A stretch of DNA of 32,935 nucleotides from the NCBI GenBank assembly GCA_035633115.1, contig DASQFN010000031.1:67624-100558 (forward strand), read 5' to 3'. A program made the translations under genes and the position numbers. This document shows positions 23,246 through 30,422 of this stretch, piece after piece. The notes beneath the pieces were generated by a model, which saw only the letters and a list, made by a program, of their open reading frames with translations, made no database searches and was not told where the DNA came from. The stretch is from Gemmatimonadaceae bacterium (GTDB lineage Bacteria > Gemmatimonadota > Gemmatimonadetes > Gemmatimonadales > Gemmatimonadaceae). Within the stretch, counting starts at the first letter, position 1; every line of letters begins with the position of its first letter.

Positions 23246-23280
23246 ATCCTTATTGTATGACCGAACAAACACCGAAGCAA
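23246..23280 (-). promoter_or_regulatory. dnaE2 promoter with an SOS-type operator in the spacer
   Basis: Read on the minus strand: -35 TTGCTT (23280-23275), a 17-bp spacer, -10 TACAAT (23257-23252), then 6 nt (AAGGAT) to ATG 23245. The spacer region holds TTCGGTGTTTGTTCGG (23276-23261), almost identical to the imuB promoter. It includes CTTC-N7-GTTC. The spacing predicts +1 at the A of the ATG, so the mRNA may be leaderless. Confidence 0.65.
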
Positions 23281-23353
23281 GGACCGCCGAGTGGACGAGC
23301 GAATGGGCCAAAGTATCCTCATCGAAGAGTGCTTCCAGGAAAACTGGATGCGG

Positions 23354-23554
23354 TCACGCGCGAGCGAGCGCGTACCGCACGAACTCCAGAGTCGCACTGA
23401 CATCCTCCGCTGTTGGCTCAGCGTCAGGGTTCTCTCGACCGCGCCATGCACGATCCACCAAGGTGCCCCACATCTCGTGTCTTCGTCCACGCAAAAATTC
23501 AATCGGGAGCGGCGAGGGGCATGTCGGCGCCATTCCTCCCGACACGCCGAGCAT
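23354..23554 (-). CDS. hypothetical short ORF between the lipoprotein gene and dnaE2
   Basis: 66 codons from ATG 23554, or 59 from the in-frame ATG at 23533. The peptide is well ordered in composition (PIEFLRGRRHEMWGTLVDRAW, then AEPTAEDVSATLEFVRYALARA), with a predicted C-terminal helix, and looks coding. It was not recognised. It could be a small protein or the surviving tail of a longer gene. It starts 10 nt after the lipoprotein stop. GGGAGG abuts the internal ATG too closely for a normal ribosome site. Confidence 0.4.
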   Translation of the reverse strand: MLGVSGGMAPTCPSPLPIEFLRGRRHEMWGTLVDRAWRGRENPDAEPTAEDVSATLEFVRYALARA

Positions 23555-23564
23555 CGACTACTGA

Positions 23565-24164
23565 TCAGCCCGCGACAGCCGTGAGGTTGACGTACTCGGC
23601 CCACACGGGAACAATCCGGTCGATTCGCGCCTTCAGAGCCGCAGCGCCTGCAGGATCCAAAGCTGCGTACGCGTCACTCGCCAGCATCTGCCGCATTTCC
23701 GGACTCGCACGTGTCGTGTCCATCGACATGGGACCGTCGATCTTCCCCTGGAAATCAAGCGTCCGGAGAATCCCGTGAAGCTTCTCGCGGACTTCGCGAT
23801 AACGCTCCGGCGACAGGCCGGTGACCGATGCCGCTTCGGCGATTGTCTTCTCCGGCATCATCGCCTCACGAGCTGCAGCTCCTTCTTCCGGCGTCGTGGC
23901 GTTCATGTTCCGTGCGTTGGCCGCACGGACGAGCTCCAGCTCGCGAGCGAGACCCTTCTCGAAACCGTCGAGATCGGCGGCAGTGACAGAGAGTACGCCA
24001 CCGGGAGTGGCGGCCTCGGTTGGCGGCACAGAGCCACTCTGCGCAGCCATCGCCGCCGTGTCGGTGGCAGGCGTCGATTCACTGGGGCTGCAGGCAGTCG
24101 CCCCGATAATCCAACTCAGAGCGGCAAGCCATCGCAGGCGCTGCCGCGGCCGAAACGCGATCAT
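23565..24164 (-). CDS. hypothetical lipoprotein
   Basis: 199 residues. A signal peptide ends in the lipobox-like ATAC (C25), followed by a Ser/Thr/Pro/Ala-rich linker to about residue 60. The mature part is largely helical (DLDGFEKGLARELELVRAAN, AAREAMMPEKTIAEAASVTGL, SPERYREVREKLHGILRTLD). The repeated heptad look suggests a small helical bundle. No family was recognised. ATG 24164 is preceded by GAGGGG about 8 nt away; the in-frame ATG at 24185 is less well placed. It lies downstream of the amidohydrolase on the same strand, 82 nt away, and may be co-transcribed. Confidence 0.7.
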   Translation of the reverse strand: MIAFRPRQRLRWLAALSWIIGATACSPSESTPATDTAAMAAQSGSVPPTEAATPGGVLSVTAADLDGFEKGLARELELVRAANARNMNATTPEEGAAAREAMMPEKTIAEAASVTGLSPERYREVREKLHGILRTLDFQGKIDGPMSMDTTRASPEMRQMLASDAYAALDPAGAAALKARIDRIVPVWAEYVNLTAVAG

Positions 24165-24245
24165 CGGAGCCCCCCTCGCGAACACGTCAAAAACTCCAAC
24201 GGAATGCGCAAATTGCGTACTGCAAGAAAATCTCCGAACGACCGG

Positions 24246-25718
24246 TCAGCTCCCTGCGTTTCTCCGCGCCAGCTCAGCGAGGCCTATCTCGATCGCGTTC
24301 CTCGAAACCCAGCGACCACGCACCATCACTCCGCTGCGGCGCGTCAAATTGCGTAGATCGGTAAGCGGATTCGCATCAAGCAGCACGAGATCCGCGCGAT
24401 TGCCGGGAGCAACTGTTCCGAACGCACCGTCGAGCTTCAGATCGTCCGCCGCGTACCGGGCGACGTTCCGCGTTCCGCTTTCCAGCACCTGATATGTCGT
24501 GAGGCCCGATGCAACCATTACCTCCATCTCACGCTGCAACGAAAAACCGGGGACGTTGAACATCTGCGGCGAGTCTGTCCCCATTAGAAGCTTCGCCCCG
24601 GCATCAGACAGCGCCTTGAGCATTCGCCGCCGGAGAGAGATGTGGCGATTTGCGATCTCTGGCGTGACGCCATCCCTCTGGTCGCCGGCGAGTCGCTGCC
24701 GCTTCTGATTCCCCCACTGCGTTAGCCACGCCCGCGTCGCGTATCGCATCTCCGGCCGGCGTTCCATCTCCTCGGCGGCAATTGGCGTGAAGAAGCTCTC
24801 CCACAGGAACATCGTCGTCGTGTTCCAGACACCAGCGGCCTTGGTCTGCTCAGCAAGCGCGCGGAATCGGGATTCGTCGACGGCGCTGATGAGCTGCGCG
24901 ATCGGCACTTCACTTCGCAGAACGCGCGGCTGGAGACTGTCCGGAACCGCAGCCGCGAGGTATCCGTCGAGGTGGTCTATCGTCGACTGGCGAGACGCGA
25001 GCGCGTGCCGGACTCCCACCGCATCCGGGACATGCCCAGCCCACGTGATACCAACCTCTCGCGCGGTGCGCACAACCGCATCGTACGTGGCGCGCGAAGG
25101 TCCCGGATGAATCTTGAGGAAATCGTAGCCCGCAGCTTTGTGTTGGCGCACGACGCGCTCACCCGTGGCGGGATCGGGCGCCGACTGACCGTTGATCGAT
25201 GGTGCTCCGACATACATCGTCGGACCCAGCAGCTCGCCGGTCCTCAACTGCTCCCGCAGGACCAGCTGATTCGGTGCGCCGAGCATCGCGCGTATCGTGG
25301 TGATTCCGTTCGCGATGTAGAGAAAGAAAATGTCTTTGTTGGTCTGCTCGCTTCCGGGTGCCTGTCCACCGGCAACGTGAGCGTGCATCTCGGCAAGTCC
25401 AGGCATCAGATACTTGCCGATTCCGTCTATCCGGGTCGCGTCGGGCGGAACCAAAGCGCTCGACGCAGGCCCAACGCTCAGGATCTTCCCGTCACGGACG
25501 ACCACGGTTTGACGACTCAGGACGTGCTCGCGATCCATCGGAATCACCGACACATCCGTGAAGGCAAAAGTCCCTGTTGCCGGCGGTTGAGATGCCGCCG
25601 CCGCTGCGCGCTCCGACGTTGCTGCCGACGGAGTGCTGTTTCCCTGTGCGCATGCCGCGGACGCAAAGAACAGTCCCGCAATTCCGGTTATCGACTCCAA
25701 ATGCAAACGTGTCTTCAC
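24246..25718 (-). CDS. secreted amidohydrolase-family protein
   Basis: 490 residues with a signal sequence (GIAGLFFASAACAQG). SAAC is a poor lipobox, so cleavage by signal peptidase I is also possible. The metal-dependent hydrolase core is complete: MHAHV (H112, H114), YDFLKIHPG with the likely carbamylated Lys (K202), WAGHVPD (H229), TIDHLDGYL (H249) and MGTDSPQ (D382). The C-terminal PGNRADLVLLDANPL is the usual composite beta sandwich. Relatives are imidazolonepropionase- or prolidase-like and many hydrolyse peptides or cyclic amides; the substrate is unknown. The start is GTG 25718 with AGGTGAGG 5 nt upstream. It is divergent from the cyclase gene. Confidence 0.87.
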   Translation of the reverse strand: MKTRLHLESITGIAGLFFASAACAQGNSTPSAATSERAAAAASQPPATGTFAFTDVSVIPMDREHVLSRQTVVVRDGKILSVGPASSALVPPDATRIDGIGKYLMPGLAEMHAHVAGGQAPGSEQTNKDIFFLYIANGITTIRAMLGAPNQLVLREQLRTGELLGPTMYVGAPSINGQSAPDPATGERVVRQHKAAGYDFLKIHPGPSRATYDAVVRTAREVGITWAGHVPDAVGVRHALASRQSTIDHLDGYLAAAVPDSLQPRVLRSEVPIAQLISAVDESRFRALAEQTKAAGVWNTTTMFLWESFFTPIAAEEMERRPEMRYATRAWLTQWGNQKRQRLAGDQRDGVTPEIANRHISLRRRMLKALSDAGAKLLMGTDSPQMFNVPGFSLQREMEVMVASGLTTYQVLESGTRNVARYAADDLKLDGAFGTVAPGNRADLVLLDANPLTDLRNLTRRSGVMVRGRWVSRNAIEIGLAELARRNAGS

Positions 25719-25748
25719 TGAGCCTCACCTTGTGAAAAACTGTCAGCA

Positions 25749-25783
25749 GTCGCCGATTTAACAGCGGGTTGCGACCCTGTCAA
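25749..25783 (-). promoter_or_regulatory. promoter of the amidohydrolase gene
   Basis: Minus-strand TTGACA (25783-25778), a 16-bp spacer and TTAAAT (25761-25756); +1 near 25749, about 30 nt before GTG 25718. The spacer contains the inverted repeat GGGT-CGCA-ACCC. A weaker plus-strand counterpart for the cyclase could overlap it. Confidence 0.55.
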
Positions 25784-25810
25784 ATCCTGACTGAAAAAGA
25801 GGTGAGAGCC

Positions 25811-26608
25811 ATGCGCCCGAACAGGTTCGTCTTTCTTCTACTGTTTGCGACGGCGTGCGAAACGGCGACGCAAAAACCGCTCGACCTCGCAACTGCGACG
25901 GTTGTCGATCTGACCTACGACTTCGACTCGAAAACTCTCTATTGGCCCAGCTCGCCGAGTGGATTCGAGCTGAAGGAGCTGTCTCGGGGCCCGACGCCAG
26001 GCGGCTATTTTTATTCGGCGAACCTGCTCAGCGCGCCCGAGCACGGAGGTACGCATCTCGACGCGCCGATCCACTTCTTCGAGCGCGGGCTGACGGTCGA
26101 CAAGATTCCCGTGCGTCAGCTCGTTGCGCCGGCCGTGGTGATAGATGTTACGGGGCGCGCAAGCGCGGATCCCGACTATCGTCTGTCGGTCGAGGATCTG
26201 CGGGCATGGGAAGGGACGAACGGCCGAATTCAGCAGGGCACGATCGTGATGCTTCGCACCGGCTGGGGGAAACGTTACGGCGACCGGAAGGCGTACTTCG
26301 GCGACGACACTCCGGGTGCGACGGACAAGCTGCACTTCCCCTCGTACGGCGCGGATGCCGTGCGTGTTCTCGTGAACGAGCGGCGCGTAGGCGCGTTGGG
26401 TGTCGACACGCCGAGCATCGACTACGGGCAGTCGCGCGATTTCATTGTGCACCAGATCTCGGCTGCGGCGGGCGTTCCGGGTCTGGAAAACGTCGCGAAC
26501 CTGGATTCTCTGCCGGTGCGCGGCGCGTGGGTAGTGGCATTGCCGATGAAAATCGGCGGAGGCTCCGGCGGTCCGCTGAGGATTATCGCGTTGCTACCGA
26601 ACCCGTAA
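25811..26608 (+). CDS. cyclase-family (KynB-like) metal hydrolase, predicted lipoprotein
   Basis: 265 residues. A short signal ends in FATAC (C16), so it is probably a lipoprotein. The cyclase/arylformamidase fold is shown by VVDLTYDFDSKTLYWP, the metal motif HGGTHLDAPIHF (H78, H82, D84, H88) and GVDTPSIDYGQSRDF near the C-terminus. Family members hydrolyse N-formylkynurenine or other cyclic or acyl amides, usually in the cytoplasm, so an exported form is a little unusual. ATG 25811 has GAGGTGAGAG directly upstream. The earlier in-frame start at 25769 was rejected. It is divergent from the amidohydrolase, which may act on related substrates. Confidence 0.86.
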   Translation: MRPNRFVFLLLFATACETATQKPLDLATATVVDLTYDFDSKTLYWPSSPSGFELKELSRGPTPGGYFYSANLLSAPEHGGTHLDAPIHFFERGLTVDKIPVRQLVAPAVVIDVTGRASADPDYRLSVEDLRAWEGTNGRIQQGTIVMLRTGWGKRYGDRKAYFGDDTPGATDKLHFPSYGADAVRVLVNERRVGALGVDTPSIDYGQSRDFIVHQISAAAGVPGLENVANLDSLPVRGAWVVALPMKIGGGSGGPLRIIALLPNP

Positions 26609-26619
26609 CAGGGAGCTGA

Positions 26620-27504
26620 TCAGTGACAGACGCCAGTGCCGGAGTCGACTGTGACGCCCGCCGTAACAGGAACGAACTCCCAGCGGTAACCCTCTGACTC
26701 GAGCTCGAGCCGCAAAACACCGTAACCGCTGGAGTACCGTCGTTCGCTGTTGGCGCGCGCAAATATTGCCGGATAAAGCGAGTGTCCCCCCGTTCCAACG
26801 ACGAACTCGCGAATTCCGCGGGCCGGGTCGGCAGCGCCATCCACCGTCTGCGGAGCAAACCGCTCGTAATGGTGATCGTGGGCGGCAATGACGACGTCGG
26901 CATTGAACTCGTATAGCACGCGGAAAATGTCCCGCATGACAGCCTGGCTGCCGTGCAGGCCCGAGCTGAACATCGGATGGTGCCAGTACGCGAGCGTGCA
27001 ATGCGCGTCGCTCGCCGCGAGGTCAGCACGGAGCCACTGCTCCTGAGCCGACCCGGCAGCCGCGCTGACGTTGCTGTTGAGCGAAACGATGTGCCAGTCA
27101 CCGAGATCGAACGAGTAGTATCCCCTCCCGGGAGGACCGGCGTTCGCGCCGAAGTACGCATAGTAGGGAATGGCACCGGGTGTTTCGTACTCGCGGTTTC
27201 CCGGTGCTGGACGCGTGCGAGCGCGGTGGCGTCCCCATGAGGGGTCGTAGCAGTCGCCGAATTCCTTTGCCGTCCCCGACTCGTAGGCGATGTCGCCGGC
27301 GAGAATGATCGTTCCGGGAATGCCGTCGACGAGTGCGGCAGTCGCTTCATCTCCCTGAGAGGTGCAGCTGGCAACGTCTCCCACCGCAGTGAGCGTCTGC
27401 GTGGTACTGATCGGGGGCGTTGGCCCGCCGTTAGTGCAGGCAACGCCCGCAAACACCACAACGAGAGATACTCGGAAGCCCGATTTAATAAATGCAAACG
27501 CCAT
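26620..27504 (-). CDS. purple-acid-phosphatase-like metallophosphoesterase lipoprotein with altered GNH motif
   Basis: 294 residues. The signal peptide ends in the lipobox AGVAC (C23). The motifs run AVGDVASC (D43), AGDIAYESG (D71, Y74), PGNREYETPG (N103), WHHPMF and AHDHHYERF. The usual GNH[D/E] is GNRE here: the catalytic His is Arg (codon CGC, one base from CAC). The Asn ligand is kept, so metal binding may survive with reduced or altered activity. The gene starts 7 nt after the flavoprotein stop without a ribosome site, so it is probably coupled. The substrate is unknown. Confidence 0.85.
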   Translation of the reverse strand: MAFAFIKSGFRVSLVVVFAGVACTNGGPTPPISTTQTLTAVGDVASCTSQGDEATAALVDGIPGTIILAGDIAYESGTAKEFGDCYDPSWGRHRARTRPAPGNREYETPGAIPYYAYFGANAGPPGRGYYSFDLGDWHIVSLNSNVSAAAGSAQEQWLRADLAASDAHCTLAYWHHPMFSSGLHGSQAVMRDIFRVLYEFNADVVIAAHDHHYERFAPQTVDGAADPARGIREFVVGTGGHSLYPAIFARANSERRYSSGYGVLRLELESEGYRWEFVPVTAGVTVDSGTGVCH

Positions 27505-27511
27505 GCAGGGA

Positions 27512-28912
27512 TCAGTGATTTCCAGTCGACTCCAAAGAGTCGCGCAAATGCGCCGCAAGCCGAGCCGCGTGCACGCGGAGCTCAGGAACCGCGGTGGCTT
27601 CCCAATACTGTGCCTTCAGCAGCGGCCCGACGTAGAAAATCGCGTTCGACGCATTCCCGTCGGCGCCGATGAGCGCACCGTCCGGTGTCACGCGGACACC
27701 GAGGCGGAGCGCATCGGTTGTGAGCACTCCGCGCTCAATGAGCTTGTCGACGAGCGGCTCTCCCGCCGCGGCGAGGTTGGTCGCGGGGCCGGTGCAGTTT
27801 ATCACACGCGTAAACTCGCGACGTGTGGTTCGTTCCTTACCTCGCGGCCTCCAGCTGACGCTTACGCCTGATGGAGTTTCCTCGAATCCGAGAATTCGCC
27901 CCGCGGCAACGACAAGCCTCCCGTCTCGCATGAGCTGAGCCGCAGCCGACGCGGCAGAGGGCGCAGCACGATGCCGATGCACGTCCCAGAATGGCAGGAC
28001 GTGCCTCACGAACCGCGCGCGCTCCGCTTCGCTGAGCGCGTTCCAGAGAGCGGGTGTCGCTGGACGCAGCGACGCGATCACGTCTCTCCAATCGCCGCCC
28101 GCCGCCGAATGAGCGGCAATCTTGGAGCGAACGGCTTGCAGGTACGTGAGCACACTCGCCGCGGCGCCGTCAAGGTCACCCGGAAAATCCTCGTACGTTG
28201 GGGGCTGGCCCTGCAGCCGGTGGGGCTGAGCTGTCAGTCCCCGGCGCGAGATCGCGTACATCGGTTGATGGACGCCGCGCTCATCCAGCTCGAGGATCAT
28301 GTCGTACATCGTCAGACCTGTCCCGATGAGAAAAACGGAATCGTCGGGGACGACCGAGTCGAGCGCGCCCGGAGCCCACGGGTCGCGGATGTAGCGCGCG
28401 CTCGAGTAGAACCGGCGGTCGTCAACGGCTGGATCTGCCGGGGCGAAATTCCCAAGGGCCAGGACTACGCGGTCCACATCGATGCGGGGCCCATCGGCGA
28501 GTGTGACAAACGCACGCGATCCACCGGCTGGCAGCCCTATGTCGGCGACATGGCCGACGATTCGCTCGAGCCTCGCTCCGCCAGGCGCAGTTTGCTCGGC
28601 CTCCATGAGGGTGTGATCGAGGTATTCACCATATGCGGACCGCGATACGAATGACCCGCCATCGACGGTCGCATCCCGCTCACGCGCGAACCGGAGAAAG
28701 CTTTCCTCGTCATCCGGAAAGGCACTCATCCGGCCGGCCGGGACGTTGAGAACGTGCGCCGCAGCGTTCGTTCCGTAAGCGACTCCTCGCGCCATTCGGC
28801 CGGAGCGATTGATGAGGATCACCGAGCGGCCCGCGCGCAGCAGGTGCACCGCGGTTACGACTCCGCTGAACCCCGCCCCAATGACGGCGATTTGTGTTTT
28901 CTCCGACATCAT
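27512..28912 (-). CDS. FAD/NAD(P)-binding oxidoreductase (COG4529-like)
   Basis: 466 residues. The N-terminal Rossmann motif IAVIGAGFSGVVTAVHLL binds FAD. AAHVLNVPAGRMSAFPDD is typical of the COG4529 group. DDSVFLIGTGLTMYDMILEL is the second dinucleotide-binding site, and INCTGPATNL with FYVGPLLKAQYWEATAVPELR closes the FAD site. These proteins are uncharacterised flavin oxidoreductases, some related to hydroxyacylglutathione or siderophore enzymes. AGGAG runs directly into ATG 28912, so the second ATG (28909) is equally likely as the start. It lies 73 bp after imuB on the same strand and is followed by a phosphatase gene, so the three may be one transcript. Confidence 0.83.
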   Translation of the reverse strand: MMSEKTQIAVIGAGFSGVVTAVHLLRAGRSVILINRSGRMARGVAYGTNAAAHVLNVPAGRMSAFPDDEESFLRFARERDATVDGGSFVSRSAYGEYLDHTLMEAEQTAPGGARLERIVGHVADIGLPAGGSRAFVTLADGPRIDVDRVVLALGNFAPADPAVDDRRFYSSARYIRDPWAPGALDSVVPDDSVFLIGTGLTMYDMILELDERGVHQPMYAISRRGLTAQPHRLQGQPPTYEDFPGDLDGAAASVLTYLQAVRSKIAAHSAAGGDWRDVIASLRPATPALWNALSEAERARFVRHVLPFWDVHRHRAAPSAASAAAQLMRDGRLVVAAGRILGFEETPSGVSVSWRPRGKERTTRREFTRVINCTGPATNLAAAGEPLVDKLIERGVLTTDALRLGVRVTPDGALIGADGNASNAIFYVGPLLKAQYWEATAVPELRVHAARLAAHLRDSLESTGNH

Positions 28913-28985
28913 CTCCTGGTGGACGGATGCCTTTGAATGTGCGCTCCCTGTTTTTCGCGGCGCCAGCGCTCAAGCTAATGCGTTG

Positions 28986-30323
28986 TCAGTCCCACCATCC
29001 CTGCATGAACCACTCGCCGCCGCCGCCGCTGCCGCCGCGGACGACGACTCCGTTCGCGCCGACCTCTGTCCGGAAAATCCAGACGAGCGTTCCATCCTCT
29101 GTCACGCAGCGGAAATATTCGCGCGCATAAGGCTCGTCCCAGGGACTTCCCGAGACGCGATCGGGACCCGCCACCGATTCGATCAATACCCAGCCGTCGG
29201 TGTCGCGGTACTTGATGGGCAGATCATAGTCGCGACGCCTCGCGGTCTTCACAGAGATCGGCCGTGGCTGCTGCAGAAGCTGGAGCGTAAACCTGGGCTC
29301 GGCGGGAGATTCCCGGATGAGATGCGTCCGCGCGGCATGTGCCGGCTCCTGGGTCAGCCACGTCGTGCGTCTCTCGAGCAGTGGATGACGCGTGTTGGAC
29401 GGAACGACTATCACCGCTCCCTGATCGTCCAGCAGCTGGGCGACCGTTTCCTCAGTCGCGCGCGCCGTGGCGAATCCGCGGTCGAAGATGTCACCCTGTC
29501 GCTCGACTTCACCGGTCACCGCCTCGACGCGAAGAGTGATGCCGGTGACGGCATCGGCCAGCACGATCGTGTCGAGATGGGTGCGGATGAGACGCATCCA
29601 TGCCTTCCGGCTCGCTGTCGAGCGAGCGGGGCGCACGAGATGCTCATAGCTCGTTCTGTTGGCGAGTGAAAAAACGAGCGTCATCTCGCGAGCGCACTGG
29701 CCGCGTGCGGTGAGCGCGTTGCAGACATTGTCCACGAGTGCGTTGATCACGAAGATCAGACGCTCGGGATCGGTGAGGGTGTAGTCGACCCAGTCGAGAG
29801 TCGCCTCCGGAAGTGACCTGGGCGACGACTTGAAGATCATCCGCCGATCATCCGCCCGCGACAGCCGCCACAGCTCGACGCCCTCGGCCCCAAATCGCAC
29901 TTCTACGGATTCGCTGTCGAGGCGGGCGAGGTCGGCGCATTTCTCGATGCCGACTCCATCGAATAGGGACTGGATCTGTGGCGAAGGGCCGAGCACTGTG
30001 ACGGGCTGGGGGTCGAGAAATTCCCGCTCTTTTCCCGGAGGTATGAGAGTGGTAGCTGAAGGCAACTGGGTAATCCGCGCCGCGACTTCGGCTACGATTG
30101 GGATGCGTGACAGGCCTAGTTGCGCGTTACTGATTTGATACTGTGCTGATACTGTTGTTATTTGACGCGGTATCTCTTCGGTGGGAAGACTGCGAGCATC
30201 GGCCCAGATCAGCTGCCGCTCGACATCCACTGAAAGTCGCGGAACGACCTTGAGCAGGGCCGGGATCAGGCCGGTCATCGATTCAGGAGTAAAGCTCGAG
30301 CTCCACAGGCAGGCGAAAGTCAT
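28986..30323 (-). CDS. imuB: ImuB-like Y-family polymerase homologue of the SOS mutasome
   Basis: 445 residues. The N-terminus is a diverged Y-family palm that lacks the usual catalytic acids, as is known for ImuB. SLFDGVGIEKCADLARL is the helix-hairpin-helix region. LEATLDW-like and RLIFVINALVDNVCNAL segments form the little finger. The C-terminus (SVAGPDRVSGSPWDEPYAREYFRCV, then EWFMQGWWD) is the ImuB tail that in other species contacts the clamp and partners. ATG 30323 has no ribosome site and a leader of about 9 nt. Its promoter carries the same motif as dnaE2. It stands apart from both imuA and dnaE2. Confidence 0.85.
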   Translation of the reverse strand: MTFACLWSSSFTPESMTGLIPALLKVVPRLSVDVERQLIWADARSLPTEEIPRQITTVSAQYQISNAQLGLSRIPIVAEVAARITQLPSATTLIPPGKEREFLDPQPVTVLGPSPQIQSLFDGVGIEKCADLARLDSESVEVRFGAEGVELWRLSRADDRRMIFKSSPRSLPEATLDWVDYTLTDPERLIFVINALVDNVCNALTARGQCAREMTLVFSLANRTSYEHLVRPARSTASRKAWMRLIRTHLDTIVLADAVTGITLRVEAVTGEVERQGDIFDRGFATARATEETVAQLLDDQGAVIVVPSNTRHPLLERRTTWLTQEPAHAARTHLIRESPAEPRFTLQLLQQPRPISVKTARRRDYDLPIKYRDTDGWVLIESVAGPDRVSGSPWDEPYAREYFRCVTEDGTLVWIFRTEVGANGVVVRGGSGGGGEWFMQGWWD

Positions 30324-30331
30324 AAGAAGGG

Positions 30332-30367
30332 GTAGCCCATTATAGCCCGAACAAATACCGAAAGCAA
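30332..30367 (-). promoter_or_regulatory. imuB promoter with an SOS-type operator in the spacer
   Basis: Minus strand: -35 TTGCTT (30367-30362), a 17-bp spacer, -10 TATAAT (30344-30339), +1 near 30332. The spacer holds TTCGGTATTTGTTCGG (30362-30347), differing from the dnaE2 copy at one base. The extended form contains TTTC-N7-GTTC. Confidence 0.7.
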
Positions 30368-30422
30368 GAAGGGCTCAAAGCTTCCTCGGCTTTAGCTGTT
30401 GCCGGCTGTTAATTATCCGACA

